Shown here piece after piece: positions 1-10,542 of a stretch of DNA of 64,000 nt. Below the pieces are notes generated by a model. The model was not told the origin of the DNA. It saw only the letters and a program-made list of their open reading frames with translations, and did no database searches. The DNA is from Corynebacterium flavescens (GTDB lineage: Bacteria; Actinomycetota; Actinomycetes; Mycobacteriales; Mycobacteriaceae): positions 186,001 through 250,000 of the forward strand of contig NZ_VXKK01000026.1 in NCBI RefSeq assembly GCF_008693105.1, written 5' to 3'. Both the position numbers and the translations under genes were made by a program. Every line of letters begins with the position of its first letter. Position 1 is the stretch's first letter.

Positions 1-445
1 CCGGTACCGTGCCATCATCCTCAGGAGCGGCGATAGAGGAGGCCACGCGGTGGATGGGCTCGTTGTTGTCTATGACGATTGCCCAGCTAGAGGTCAACGC
101 CTTCGGTATGGCCGCTACTAATTCCTCCATAGCTGCTTGCACGCTATAAGCCTTGGCGGCGACCTTGGCTAAAAGATGTATCTGGCCACGCCTGTCCACG
201 CGGCCACTAAAGGGGCGAATCGAGTCGACCTCTACGCCTTCCACCGTTGACGCGGCGGTGATAAGGGCATCCGCCATCGTGGTAGCTGGAAGCTCGACCA
301 CGATATCGTCCATGACGGTGCCGTCCGGAAAAGTCTCCACTATATCGACGGATTGGATATTTCCTTCTAATTCTCCAATAGCCTCGGCTAGATTACCGAG
401 GCTGCCAGGCGAATCGGGCAAAAGGACACGAATCAGAAATGACAT
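1..445 (-). CDS. ACT-domain protein (3' end beyond window)
   Basis: The reverse strand from the ATG at 445 is open to the window edge (148 codons, C-terminus missing). The N-terminus, MSFLIRVLLPDSPGSLGNLA, is a typical ACT ligand-binding fold: a beta strand, then a P-G-S-L-G-N-L-A turn and helix. A second part, around residues 80-130 (KAYSVQAAMEELVAAIPKAL), is helical. ACT domains bind amino acids and regulate metabolic enzymes, but no catalytic domain is visible here. It is divergent from gatC, and a homologue occupies the same place in other corynebacteria (recalled, not checked). Ligand and role are unknown. Confidence 0.8.
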   Translation of the reverse strand, partial: MSFLIRVLLPDSPGSLGNLAEAIGELEGNIQSVDIVETFPDGTVMDDIVVELPATTMADALITAASTVEGVEVDSIRPFSGRVDRRGQIHLLAKVAAKAYSVQAAMEELVAAIPKALTSSWAIVIDNNEPIHRVASSIAAPEDDGTVP

Positions 446-654
446 ATGAGGGTTAACTTTCTTTGTAGGAATAGTTTGGCCCATGTTACCTGTGCCGGAT
501 TAAAGGCCTCAACCAATCGCGGGCAGGGGCCGGGCGCAGACAGGGTAGTAAGAGTGCAGTAACATGGTCCGGTAGCAATTGACATGGTATGCGTCGCCGC
601 CGGGTTTTCCGTGACGGCGCCACTGTAATGCAGAGAACAAAGGATGGAGTACGC

Positions 655-951
655 GTGTCTGAGATTTCGCGTGATGAGGTCGCCCACCTCGCCAAGCTAT
701 CGCGCCTGGCGTTGAGCGAGGAGGAATTGGCGCAGTTCGCCAAGCAGATCGATGAGATTGTTGGGGCCGTCTCGGCCGTCCGCAACGTTGACGCTGAAGG
801 CGTGGAGCCCATGAGCCACCCGCATTCAATTCAAGCGCCTATGCGCGAGGACAAGATCGTCCGCACGCTAAACGCGGAGCAGGCTTTGGATCAAGCACCC
901 GCCGTCCAAGATGGTCGTTTCGCGGTGTCGCAGATCCTGGGAGGAGAATAA
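655..951 (+). CDS. gatC: Asp-tRNA(Asn)/Glu-tRNA(Gln) amidotransferase subunit C
   Basis: Small subunit of the GatCAB amidotransferase, which converts misacylated Glu-tRNA(Gln) or Asp-tRNA(Asn) to the correct amidated form. GatC wraps around GatA and stabilises the complex. The 98-residue product shows the family signature [20 protein letters not shown] and a C-terminal VEPMSHP motif. I chose the GTG at 655 because it starts the conserved sequence and has an AGGATGGAG ribosome-binding site just upstream; an in-frame ATG at 589 would add unconserved Arg-rich sequence. gatA starts one base after the stop, so the two genes are co-translated. gatB lies 4.7 kb downstream. Confidence 0.93.
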   Translation: MSEISRDEVAHLAKLSRLALSEEELAQFAKQIDEIVGAVSAVRNVDAEGVEPMSHPHSIQAPMREDKIVRTLNAEQALDQAPAVQDGRFAVSQILGGE

Positions 952-952
952 A

Positions 953-2437
<1,485 letters not shown>

Positions 2438-2477
2438 ACTGGCGTAAATAGCCCATCGCCCCCAGTAAGGAGTCACC

Positions 2478-3407
2478 GTGAATAATAATCCAGGACAGAC
2501 CCCGGACATCGATGACTTCTTGCGGGGTTTTAGTGAAGGCTACCAGCAGGGCTTTGCCCAGGGCTTTAGCCAGGGTTTTAGCGCCGGCTTCTCCGCAGAG
2601 CAGCCGCGCAATCAAGCCCAGCTCCCGCACATGCCGTCAGTTCCCGCTTCTTTGCCTGTTTCCTCTGCCATGGGATTCAAAGGTGTCGAGGCCACCGTGG
2701 TGTCTAAGGAAGTTCTTTCTCCCAGCATGGTGCGCCTGCGCGTTTCGGCGCCCTCTTTGCGCGGAACGCGCCTAGCGCACACAGATTCTCGCATCAAGAT
2801 TGTGTTGGCTCCGCCGGGGGCGCAGTACACGTGGCCTTTCGATCGATCTGAGCTCAAACGGACGCAGCCAAAGCATCTTATGCCGGTGTCTCGTACCTAT
2901 ACCGTGCGGAGTCTCGATGCGGAGACAGGTGAGATGGATATCGATTTCTTCATTCACGGTACGGCCGGGGTGGCTGGTCCGTGGGCGAGCAACGTCGAGC
3001 CCGGTGAGAAGTTTGGGTTCTATGGTCCGAAGGGAAAGTGGCGCCCCGATCCTTATGTACAGCGCTGCGTATTTGTTGGGGATGAGTCGGCCGCACCGGC
3101 CATTGCAGCAGGCCTCGAGGCGCTGCCGGAGAAAGTAGCGGCAACGGTGTTCCTTGAAGTGGAGCGCCCCGGTCATGAGCTTTCCCTCCCGCCCAACGCA
3201 CAGGTGCATTGGGTTTATCGGGAGGATCGGCGGCCGGGGATGGCACTGGCGGACGCCGCGGTGCGTTACACGCCGAGCGAATCCTCCTGCCAGTGGTTCG
3301 TGCGTGGCGAGTCACGCATGGCCCGCCTCCTGCGGGAGGAATTGCTTAAAGTACGGCGCCTAGACAAGAAACAGGTCTCCTGCGCCGGATACTGGAAGTC
3401 CAAGTAA
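2478..3407 (+). CDS. Siderophore-interacting protein (FAD/NAD(P)-binding ferric reductase family)
   Basis: 309 residues, GTG start with TAAGGAG upstream. Residues about 65-180 form the SIP FAD-binding barrel (VSRTYTVRSLDAETGEMDIDF, a variant of the R-x-Y-T/S flavin motif) and about 190-305 the SIP C-terminal domain (CVFVGDESAAPAI, then WFVRGESRMARLLREELL). The family (ViuB/SIP) reduces ferric siderophores in the cytoplasm to release iron. The first 45 residues are unusual: a disordered extension with about five near-tandem G-F/Y repeats (GFSEGYQQGFAQGFSQGFSAGF). It follows gatA closely but is functionally unrelated. No iron-regulator site was recognised. Confidence 0.85.
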   Translation: MNNNPGQTPDIDDFLRGFSEGYQQGFAQGFSQGFSAGFSAEQPRNQAQLPHMPSVPASLPVSSAMGFKGVEATVVSKEVLSPSMVRLRVSAPSLRGTRLAHTDSRIKIVLAPPGAQYTWPFDRSELKRTQPKHLMPVSRTYTVRSLDAETGEMDIDFFIHGTAGVAGPWASNVEPGEKFGFYGPKGKWRPDPYVQRCVFVGDESAAPAIAAGLEALPEKVAATVFLEVERPGHELSLPPNAQVHWVYREDRRPGMALADAAVRYTPSESSCQWFVRGESRMARLLREELLKVRRLDKKQVSCAGYWKSK

Positions 3408-3415
3408 TTTAAGTA

Positions 3416-3455
3416 CCCCTTCAATCGCTACGCTAAGAGCGCGTAGGTTGAGGGG
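3416..3455. terminator. Bidirectional hairpin terminator
   Basis: Inverted repeat with CCCCTTCAA...CTACGC pairing to GCGTAG...TTGAGGGG around a short loop. It sits between the convergent siderophore-interacting gene (ends 3407) and the small membrane protein gene (ends 3476). The U-run is weak, so termination strength is uncertain. Confidence 0.6.
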
Positions 3456-3475
3456 GGCTTCGAGGGGTGGGAGAT

Positions 3476-3799
3476 TTACTTGGAGTCGGAGAGCGCGTAA
3501 GCGGCACCGGCTGCGGCTGCAGTAACTGTGAGCACGGAGGGCCATGCGCCGATCTTCTTTGCGAGCGGGTGGGAGGCTCCAAATCCACCTAGGTAAAGAG
3601 AGCTGAGGGCGGCAGTGGTGGCAACGTTGGTCTTGGCCACCCAAGAGCGCCCGGCCCACACGCCGGCTGCTGCGAGAATGACGCCGCCCAGTGGCCGGAT
3701 TCCGGTTTCCTTTGCTGTGACCCAGCCGCCGATTAGGCCCAAGGCAACGGTGGTGGCGGTGGATACTTCTAGTGGTTTCTTAATGCTGATCATTGACAT
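3476..3799 (-). CDS. Small conserved membrane protein
   Basis: 107 residues from the ATG at 3799. Three or four short hydrophobic stretches (VALGLIGGWVTA, LGGVILAAAGVWAG, AALSSLYLGGF, SVLTVTAAAAGAAYAL) indicate an integral membrane protein. A TACAAT hexamer lies 8 nt before the ATG, so translation is probably leaderless; an in-frame TTG at 3820 overlaps that promoter and is rejected. It is divergent from the MFS gene, with only about 70 bp shared upstream. No family was recognised and no function is proposed. Confidence 0.65.
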   Translation of the reverse strand: MSMISIKKPLEVSTATTVALGLIGGWVTAKETGIRPLGGVILAAAGVWAGRSWVAKTNVATTAALSSLYLGGFGASHPLAKKIGAWPSVLTVTAAAAGAAYALSDSK

Positions 3800-3869
3800 G
3801 GAACCCGATTGTAGGCTCAAAGCCGGCTTGGTGGACTAAGCGGTGGACGCAGTAGCTAGACTTCCACGC

Positions 3870-5267
3870 ATGACCGTGTTGCCTCCCGTGCCCCCGAATG
3901 CCCTGCCCTCGCAACGCGATGCCTGGAAGGCTATGTTTGCCCTCTCTGTCGGCTTCTTTGTCTCTTTGTTGGACCAGACGATGGTGGCGGTGGCGCTTAG
4001 TGGCATCCAGCATGACTTGGGTGCGAGCATCAACCAAGTCATGTGGGTATCGGCCGTCTATCTGCTCGCGGTGGTGGTTCCGCTGTTGTTTACGGGGCGG
4101 CTCGGAGATATCTATGGCCAGCGGACCGTGTTCCGCATCGGCATCACGCTCTTTGGCATTGGCGCTGTGGCCTGTGCGCTCGCCCCTAACATTGAGTTCC
4201 TCATCGTGGCTCGAGTGGTCCAAGGGCTCGGAGCCTCTATTCAGATGCCGCAGACGATGTCCGTTATCAACCGAGTATTTGCCCGCGAAAGGCGCGGACG
4301 TGCTTTGGGCGTGTGGGGAATTGTGGGCTCTGTCGCTACGCTGACGGGCCCGTTGTTAGGCGGTTTCCTCGTCAGTGTATTTGGCTGGCAGTCCGTATTT
4401 TGGGTTCATGTGCCTTTCGCCTTTTTGGCCGTCGTGTTGGTCACTGTGTGGGTTCCCGCCTTGCCCACCACGGCACGGCAAGTAGATTACGTCTCGGTCG
4501 GGGTTTCGCTTTTGGCTCTTGGAGCCTTGGTGTTTGGAATTCAACAGGGCCCTGAGGTGGGCTGGACGTGGAAGATTTGGCTGCTGCTGGCGGCAGGTGC
4601 AGTCTTTGTGGGCTTGTTTGTCTGGTTACAATCGACGGCGCCTCGACGCGGCACTCAGGCTCTAGTTCCGGTTCAGCTTTTTGGGGATCGCAATTACTCT
4701 GCGGGCTCTATAGCCATCGTCGCGATGGGATTCATGGCGGCATCAATGATGCTGCCGCTGATGTTTTGGCTCCAGGACTTTAAGGGCTTGAATGCGGGAG
4801 AGGCTGGCGCTTTGGTAGCGCCCATGGCTGTGGTCTCCATGGTTCTCTCTCCTGCCGCAGGCGCGCTGGCGGATAAGCTTGCGCCGCGAATCCTTGCTAT
4901 CTCCGGGTTCAGCACCCTCATCGTGGCTCTGGCTGCTGCCGCATTCATCATGGGCGCGGATCTTTCTGCATTATGGTTGCTCATCCCGGTGGTACTGCTG
5001 GGAGTCGGCCAATCCTTCGTGTGGGGGAGTAATGCTGCGACGACGATGCGTGATGTCCCGCCGCGCTTAATGGGAGCTGCTTCTGGTGTTTATAACACCT
5101 CCCGCCAGCTCGGTTCGGTCCTAGGCGTGGCCGTGGCATCGGCGGCGATGCAGATGGCGCAGGGCGCCTTGGGGCTCGTGCACGCGGTGTTTGTCATCGT
5201 CGTTGCGCTGCTAGGAGGCCTAGTTGCCTCGCTCTTCTTCCGCGACACTCTGCATAGCAACACGTAG
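3870..5267 (+). CDS. MFS drug-type exporter (DHA2/EmrB-like)
   Basis: 465 residues rich in transmembrane helices. The opening FALSVGFFVSLLDQTMVAVALSGI is motif D1 of the 14-helix DHA2 group, with motif A (GRLGDIYGQRTVF) between helices 2 and 3 and motif C-like GPLLGGFLVSVFGWQSVFWV in helix 5. Such transporters export hydrophobic drugs or metabolites by proton antiport; the substrate here is unknown. The ATG at 3870 is preferred to the upstream GTG at 3843 because a TAGACT hexamer lies 8 nt before it (leaderless). pfkA starts 18 bp after the stop. Confidence 0.85.
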   Translation: MTVLPPVPPNALPSQRDAWKAMFALSVGFFVSLLDQTMVAVALSGIQHDLGASINQVMWVSAVYLLAVVVPLLFTGRLGDIYGQRTVFRIGITLFGIGAVACALAPNIEFLIVARVVQGLGASIQMPQTMSVINRVFARERRGRALGVWGIVGSVATLTGPLLGGFLVSVFGWQSVFWVHVPFAFLAVVLVTVWVPALPTTARQVDYVSVGVSLLALGALVFGIQQGPEVGWTWKIWLLLAAGAVFVGLFVWLQSTAPRRGTQALVPVQLFGDRNYSAGSIAIVAMGFMAASMMLPLMFWLQDFKGLNAGEAGALVAPMAVVSMVLSPAAGALADKLAPRILAISGFSTLIVALAAAAFIMGADLSALWLLIPVVLLGVGQSFVWGSNAATTMRDVPPRLMGAASGVYNTSRQLGSVLGVAVASAAMQMAQGALGLVHAVFVIVVALLGGLVASLFFRDTLHSNT

Positions 5268-5285
5268 CGAGGTAAGTTGGAGGGC

Positions 5286-6317
5286 ATGCGCCTTGCTGTA
5301 CTTACCTCCGGCGGCGATTGCCCCGGACTCAATGCCGTTATCCGCGCGGTCGTTCGCACCGCTTCCAACGAGTTCGGTGACACCGTCGTCGGTTATGAGG
5401 ATGGATGGGTCGGTCTCATGGAGGACCGCCGTCGCGACCTTTATGATGATGCCGAGATTGACCGCATCCTCCTACGCGGTGGCACGATCTTGGGCACTGG
5501 CCGTCTTCACCCAGATAAGTTCAAGGCCGGCCTCGATCAGATCAAGGCCAACTTGGCGGACGCCAAGGTTGATGCGCTTGTTGCCATCGGTGGAGAAGGC
5601 ACCCTGAAGGGAGCGAAGTGGCTCTCCGATAACGGCATTCCGGTGGTTGGTGTGCCTAAGACCATTGATAATGACGTTAATGCCACGGATTACACTTTCG
5701 GTTTTGATACTGCGGTCTCCGTAGCCACTGATGCTATCGACCGCCTACACACCACCGCGGAATCTCATAACCGCATCCTCATCGTGGAGGTTATGGGCCG
5801 CCACGTCGGATGGATCGCGCTGCACGCTGGTATGGCAGGGGGAGCGCACTATACCGTCATCCCCGAGGAGCCATTTGATATCGCCGAGATCTGCAAGGCC
5901 ATGGAACGCCGCTTTCAAATGGGAGAGAAGTACGGCATCATCTGCGTAGCCGAGGGTGCCATGCCCAAGGAAGGCACCATGGACTACTCGGAAGGTGGCG
6001 TCGACCAGTTCGGGCATCAGACTTTCAGTGGAATCGGCCACGTCATCGCGAATGAGATCAAGGGTCGCACCGGCTATGACGTGCGCACCACCGTCCTTGG
6101 GCACATCCAGCGCGGAGGTACGCCCACCGCCTATGACCGCGTTTTGGCCACCCGTTACGGCGTACACGCCGCTCGCGCCGCGCACGATAATCGCTCCGGC
6201 ATGTGCGTGGCTTTGCACGGCGAGAATATTGAGCTTGTGCCACTCGAGGAAGCAGTAGGCGAGCTCAAGGTCGTTCCTCATCGCCGCTATGCCACAGCCC
6301 GCGCACTCTTTGGCTAA
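5286..6317 (+). CDS. pfkA: 6-phosphofructokinase
   Basis: Phosphorylates fructose-6-phosphate to fructose-1,6-bisphosphate, the committed step of glycolysis. The 343-residue product matches actinobacterial PfkA in length and shows [15 protein letters not shown] at the N-terminus, GGEGTLKG (Gly rather than Asp at the ATP/PPi discriminator position, favouring ATP) and [22 protein letters not shown] chose the ATG at 5286, preceded by GGAGGG and by TAAGTT 7 nt upstream; the TTG at 5277 would include the ribosome-binding site. It faces the DUF4261 gene, which ends 11 bp away. Confidence 0.95.
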   Translation: MRLAVLTSGGDCPGLNAVIRAVVRTASNEFGDTVVGYEDGWVGLMEDRRRDLYDDAEIDRILLRGGTILGTGRLHPDKFKAGLDQIKANLADAKVDALVAIGGEGTLKGAKWLSDNGIPVVGVPKTIDNDVNATDYTFGFDTAVSVATDAIDRLHTTAESHNRILIVEVMGRHVGWIALHAGMAGGAHYTVIPEEPFDIAEICKAMERRFQMGEKYGIICVAEGAMPKEGTMDYSEGGVDQFGHQTFSGIGHVIANEIKGRTGYDVRTTVLGHIQRGGTPTAYDRVLATRYGVHAARAAHDNRSGMCVALHGENIELVPLEEAVGELKVVPHRRYATARALFG

Positions 6318-6328
6318 ATTTCCGCAGT

Positions 6329-7096
6329 TCAAGCCCAGGATATGTTCAGCGCTGGAATCTCCGCGTTGACAAACCAGCCCGTCTCCGAAATGGAGGCGGG
6401 TTTCTCGTTTTCTGAGAAGGCTAGGGTGTCACCATCCTTAAAGGAGGCGCCTTGCAGTACGTGGTCGGCGATATTGACCAGCCGATAATAAAGCTCAGTG
6501 GGGTCCGCGTGTGAATCAGCAATCTCCAGCTCGGGGTGTCCGGCGCTGGTCAGTCCGTAGGTAAAGGCATGCAGGCCATCCTTGTCTGGAAAGACCCATA
6601 CAGTCGCCGCGGACATGGATAATACATCGCGAGAGATGGCCTCGAAGAAAGGCTCGGGAAACACCGTGGTATTTGCGTTCATCAGGTGCACGGCCCGCGC
6701 CTGGGGAGCACGTAGTAATGCCGTAGTGGCCCTGAGCAATAACCGAATCTGGTGCAGGCGGGGTTCACGGAACTGCTGCGCCTTATCAAAGATATCGCCA
6801 CCTTCCACCACACCGATGAGAATATGTGCGCCAACGTCATTCAAGTCGTGGGGATTTCCGCTGAGCACAGGGTGAAAAGAATACTCTGCCTGCGCGCTAG
6901 GCTTCGCCGCGATACCACGCACGGCAAGGTGCACATCCTCGAACTCGTAGCCTTGTTCGAGTTTATGCAGACCCGTCCCAAACTCAGCGCTCAGCAAAGT
7001 GCTGAGCTCCTCCGAGGTAGGCAACGATGAGAAGAGGACGGAGTTGAGCAAGGGGGCTTCGACAAGCGGGGCAGCAACGGAATGGGGCGTAGTCAT
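6329..7096 (-). CDS. DUF4261 domain-containing protein
   Basis: 255 residues, soluble, with no signal peptide. Overall pattern (LHKLEQGYEFEDVHLAVRG, HLMNANTTVFPEPFFEAI, VWVFPDKDGLHAFTYGLTSAGHPELEIADSHADP) matches the DUF4261 family, whose function is not established. The ATG at 7096 is chosen over 7132 because MTTPHS begins the likely protein and TAGGCT lies 7 nt upstream (leaderless). It is divergent from gatB. In C. glutamicum a ribose-uptake cluster lies between pfkA and gatB (recalled); here this gene fills that gap. Confidence 0.72.
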   Translation of the reverse strand: MTTPHSVAAPLVEAPLLNSVLFSSLPTSEELSTLLSAEFGTGLHKLEQGYEFEDVHLAVRGIAAKPSAQAEYSFHPVLSGNPHDLNDVGAHILIGVVEGGDIFDKAQQFREPRLHQIRLLLRATTALLRAPQARAVHLMNANTTVFPEPFFEAISRDVLSMSAATVWVFPDKDGLHAFTYGLTSAGHPELEIADSHADPTELYYRLVNIADHVLQGASFKDGDTLAFSENEKPASISETGWFVNAEIPALNISWA

Positions 7097-7155
7097 GACT
7101 GCCAGCCTAGGGCGTGTGAACACCTGCGGCATAGCGAGGTATTAAGATGGCACGC

Positions 7156-8661
7156 ATGACTGCTGCGATGTATGACCTCATGGACTTTGATGAAGTCCTC
7201 GAAACCTTTGATCCGGTGATGGGCCTGGAGGTCCACGTCGAGCTCAATACCCAGACCAAGATGTTCTCCTCCTCGGCGACGAACTTCTCTGCAGCCCCCA
7301 ACTCCAACGTTGACCCAGTCTCGCTGGGCCTGCCCGGCGCGCTGCCTGTGGTCAACGCCAAGGGCGTAGAGGGCGCCATCAAGATTGGCCTGGCGCTCAA
7401 TTGCTCGATTGCGGAGTCCTCGCGTTTCGCACGTAAGAACTACTTTTACCCAGATCAGCCCAAGAACTACCAGATCTCGCAGTATGACGAGCCCATTGCC
7501 TACAACGGATACCTGGATGTTGTTCTCGAGGATGGAACGAAGTGGCGCGTGGAGATCGAGCGCGCACACATGGAAGAAGATACTGGCAAGCTCACCCACC
7601 TCGGTGGCGTCGGCGGACGTATCGAAGGCGCAACCACCTCCCTGGTGGATTTCAACCGCGCCGGGATTCCCCTCATCGAGATTGTTACCAAGCCCATCAT
7701 CGGTGCGGGTGCCCGTGCCCCGGAGGTGGCGAAAGCCTACGTGGGAGCCTTGCGTGAGCTGGTAGCAGCACTCGGTGTGTCCGATGCCCGTATGGATCAG
7801 GGATCGATGCGCGTTGACTCGAACCTTTCCCTGCGCCCCATCGGCCAAGAGGAGTTTGGCACGAGGACGGAGACGAAGAACATTAACTCTTTGCGCTCGG
7901 TTGAGCAGGCCGTGCGCTTTGAAATGCAGCGCCAGGCCCGCGTCTTGGAGGATGGCGGCAGCATCGAGCAAGAGACTCGTCATTATCAAGAGACCAATGG
8001 AACCACCTCCAAGGGTCGTCCGAAGGAAACGGCGGATGATTACCGCTACTTCAACGATCCGGACTTGCCGCCGGTTATCGCCCCGCGCGAGTGGGTCGAG
8101 GAAATTCGCCAGACCCTACCGGAGATGCCGTGGATTCGCCGCGCGCGCATCCAGCAGGAGTGGGACATCAAGGATGAGGAGATGCGTGACCTTGTCAACG
8201 CCGGCGCGCTTGACCTCATCATTGCCACGGTCGAGGCAGGCGCGCAGCCCTCTGAGGCGCGTTCCTGGTGGGTATCCTACCTAGCCGGCAAGGCCAACGA
8301 GGCCGGTGTCGAGTTGGTTGCTCTGCCTATTACCCCGCAGCAGGTGGTACGCGTCATCGGGCTCATCAAGGAGGGCAAGCTCACCACCAAGCTGGCGCGC
8401 AAGGCTGTTGACGGCGTGCTCGCTGGCGAGGGTGACATCGATGAGGTGGTAAAGGCGCGCGGCTTGGAGGTCGTTCGTGATGACGGTGCTATCGAAAAGG
8501 CCGTCGATGAGGCCCTGGCTGCTAATCCCGACATCGTGGAGAAGTACCGCGCCGGAAACAAGAAGGTAACAGGTGCAATCGTGGGAGCCGTGATGAAGGC
8601 TACCCGCGGCAAGGCGGACCCCGCGCAGGTCAACAAGCTCATCGCCGCAAAGTTGAACTAA
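7156..8661 (+). CDS. gatB: Asp-tRNA(Asn)/Glu-tRNA(Gln) amidotransferase subunit B
   Basis: Kinase/transamidase subunit of GatCAB, which activates the acyl group on tRNA and uses ammonia from GatA. The 501-residue protein has the GatB signature [19 protein letters not shown], the Zn/Mg-site region PGALPVVN, the catalytic-fold motif [14 protein letters not shown], and the C-terminal YqeY-like helical tRNA-binding domain (about 350-501). An ATG at 7147 is possible; I prefer 7156 because the family starts at MTA-YDLM and TATTAA lies 10 nt upstream. It is separated from gatCA by about 4.7 kb. Confidence 0.95.
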   Translation: MTAAMYDLMDFDEVLETFDPVMGLEVHVELNTQTKMFSSSATNFSAAPNSNVDPVSLGLPGALPVVNAKGVEGAIKIGLALNCSIAESSRFARKNYFYPDQPKNYQISQYDEPIAYNGYLDVVLEDGTKWRVEIERAHMEEDTGKLTHLGGVGGRIEGATTSLVDFNRAGIPLIEIVTKPIIGAGARAPEVAKAYVGALRELVAALGVSDARMDQGSMRVDSNLSLRPIGQEEFGTRTETKNINSLRSVEQAVRFEMQRQARVLEDGGSIEQETRHYQETNGTTSKGRPKETADDYRYFNDPDLPPVIAPREWVEEIRQTLPEMPWIRRARIQQEWDIKDEEMRDLVNAGALDLIIATVEAGAQPSEARSWWVSYLAGKANEAGVELVALPITPQQVVRVIGLIKEGKLTTKLARKAVDGVLAGEGDIDEVVKARGLEVVRDDGAIEKAVDEALAANPDIVEKYRAGNKKVTGAIVGAVMKATRGKADPAQVNKLIAAKLN

Positions 8662-8681
8662 GCCAGGTACCATGGTCGCCC

Positions 8682-9728
8682 ATGGGAATTAAGACTAAAG
8701 CACTACAGAAAACCGCCCCGCAGGAGCCCTTCCGCGTGGTGGAGATCGAAAGGCGTGACCTGCGCGCCGATGATGTCCTCATCGACATCAAAGCCGCAGG
8801 CATCTGCCACTCTGATATCCACACCATCCGCAACGAGTGGGGCGAGGCTCACTTCCCACTGACCGTCGGACACGAGATCGCCGGAGTTGTCTCAGCAGTA
8901 GGCGATGAAGTGACCAAGTTCCAGGTGGGTGACCGCGTGGGCGTGGGCTGCATGGTCAACTCCTGTGGCGAATGCGAGCAGTGCCTCCAAGGCATGGAGC
9001 AAGACTGCCTGCGGGGTAATGTGGGCACCTACAACAGCACTGATGTTGATAGCACCATCACGCAAGGAGGCTACGCGCAGAAGATCGTGGTCAACGAGCA
9101 TTTCGTCCTGAACATTCCGGAGGGAATCGACCTCGATGAGGCAGCGCCGCTGCTCTGCGCCGGAATCACCACCTATTCTCCGCTGGCGCGCTGGAACGTT
9201 CAGGCGGGGCAGAAGGTGGCTATCGTCGGGCTCGGCGGGCTCGGGCACATGGGCGTGCAGATCGCTGCGGCCAAGGGCGCGGAGGTCACTGTCATCTCGC
9301 GCAGCCGCCGCAAGGAAGAGGACGCGAAGAAGCTGGGAGCGGTACGCACGCTGGCTACGGGGGAGGACCCGGACTTCTTCAAGAACCACCGCGGTGAGTT
9401 CGATTTCATCCTTTCAACCATCTCTGCGCATTACGATCTCGATGCCTATCTTGGTTTGCTTAAGCCGCGCGGCACGATGTCTATTGTTGGACTGCCTCCG
9501 GAGGCACTCGCTGTCCGGGCTGGCAGCCTTATCGGCGGCGGTAAGGTGCTTACGGGCAATAACATCGGCAGCATCACAGAGACCCAGCAGATGCTCGATT
9601 TCTGCGCCGAGCATGGATTCGGCGCTGTCATCGAGAAGATAGATATCAATGAGGTGGATGACGCCTATGACCGTGTTGTTGCTGGTGATGTACGGTTCCG
9701 CTTCGTTATTGACACGGACACCTTTTAG
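8682..9728 (+). CDS. Zinc-dependent alcohol dehydrogenase (cinnamyl-alcohol/YahK type)
   Basis: 348-residue medium-chain dehydrogenase. Catalytic zinc ligands are the Cys of GICHSDIH, the His of GHEIAG and a later Cys. The structural zinc site is the Cys cluster CGECEQCLQGMEQDC. The cofactor fold is GLGGLGHMGVQIAAA with SRSRRKEEDA after beta-2; the Ser-Arg-Ser-Arg-Arg stretch suggests NADPH. The family reduces aldehydes or oxidises primary alcohols; the physiological substrate cannot be read from sequence. TACCAT lies 8 nt before the ATG, so the gene may have its own leaderless promoter although gatB ends only 20 bp upstream. Confidence 0.88.
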   Translation: MGIKTKALQKTAPQEPFRVVEIERRDLRADDVLIDIKAAGICHSDIHTIRNEWGEAHFPLTVGHEIAGVVSAVGDEVTKFQVGDRVGVGCMVNSCGECEQCLQGMEQDCLRGNVGTYNSTDVDSTITQGGYAQKIVVNEHFVLNIPEGIDLDEAAPLLCAGITTYSPLARWNVQAGQKVAIVGLGGLGHMGVQIAAAKGAEVTVISRSRRKEEDAKKLGAVRTLATGEDPDFFKNHRGEFDFILSTISAHYDLDAYLGLLKPRGTMSIVGLPPEALAVRAGSLIGGGKVLTGNNIGSITETQQMLDFCAEHGFGAVIEKIDINEVDDAYDRVVAGDVRFRFVIDTDTF

Positions 9729-9777
9729 GGGCTCTGTGCCAAAAGCCGCATTGTGTCAGTCGCTGCATTGAGCTGCG

Positions 9778-10473
9778 TTAGTGCAATAGAAGCTTGAGGG
9801 TCAAGGCGACCATCATGAAGCCGATGGCGATATTGAGCATGCGCCAGACCTGTGGCCGCGAGAGCACGTGGGAGTAGCGGGTGGCGGCATAGCCGATGAA
9901 GGGAAACCACGTGAAGCTGGCGGTGATGGCGCCGGCGGCAAAGATCCAGCGTCCGGACTCGCCATATTGATTGGCCATGCTGCCCACCATTATTACGGTA
10001 TCGACATATGCCGCGGGGTTCAGCCAGGTCAGGGCGAGCGCAGTGAGCAGGGGCTTGAGCCACGGGCGGGTGGCGGTGCGACGCTTAGTCTTGACGCGAG
10101 TGAGTAGCGTGCCGCCGCGCGCGCTGCCGTCGAAGGAGCCTACTTCCTCCACGCTAGCCGGAGCGGATTGCTCGAGGGTAGTCGTGGACTCGCGCCGGCG
10201 CAGCCCATCGCGGAAGCAGGTATAGGCAAAGTAGCTCAGGTAGGCCGCACCCAGGTACTTCATAATGGTCAAGAGCTCGGGGTGGCGGTCTACTAGGTAG
10301 CCCACGCCTGCGGTGCCGGAGAAGATCAAGATGACGTCTGACAAGGCACAGACAGCCAGGATGAGGGTGACGTACTCTCTCCTGATTCCCTGCTTAATAA
10401 TCATGGCGTTCTGGGGACCAATGGCCACGATGAGGGAGAGACCCATTATAAAACCGGCGAGCAAAATCATCAT
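9778..10473 (-). CDS. lysE: L-lysine (basic amino acid) exporter
   Basis: 231 residues with five or six membrane spans, close in length and layout to C. glutamicum LysE. The N-terminal SLIVAIGPQNAMIIKQGIRRE carries the LysE-family motif, and ALTWLNPAAYVDTVIMVGS plus YGESGRWIFAAGA are diagnostic. A charged, probably cytoplasmic loop (about 90-130) lies between the halves. LysE exports lysine and arginine and prevents their toxic accumulation. It is divergent from lysG, as in C. glutamicum, and faces the alcohol dehydrogenase gene. The ATG at 10470 is an equally possible start. Confidence 0.93.
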   Translation of the reverse strand: MMILLAGFIMGLSLIVAIGPQNAMIIKQGIRREYVTLILAVCALSDVILIFSGTAGVGYLVDRHPELLTIMKYLGAAYLSYFAYTCFRDGLRRRESTTTLEQSAPASVEEVGSFDGSARGGTLLTRVKTKRRTATRPWLKPLLTALALTWLNPAAYVDTVIMVGSMANQYGESGRWIFAAGAITASFTWFPFIGYAATRYSHVLSRPQVWRMLNIAIGFMMVALTLKLLLH

Positions 10474-10542
10474 GCGCCTAGTGTGCCTTCGGGCTTATAT
10501 GAAGTCCAGTTAAACTCTCTTAATATGGTTTAGAATAGCTTC
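10474..10542. promoter_or_regulatory. lysE/lysG divergent promoter and LysG operator region
   Basis: A 69 bp AT-rich spacer. TAGAAT at 10531-10536 lies 6 nt before the lysG ATG, making lysG leaderless. On the reverse strand TATAAG about 20 nt before lysE is a candidate -10. In C. glutamicum LysG activates lysE from the equivalent spacer in the presence of lysine, arginine or histidine; the operator here is inferred from position. Confidence 0.65.

Noticed and set aside
2700..3400. Plus- and minus-strand small frames inside the siderophore-interacting gene
   Set aside because: Shadows of the main frame with no start signals or motifs.
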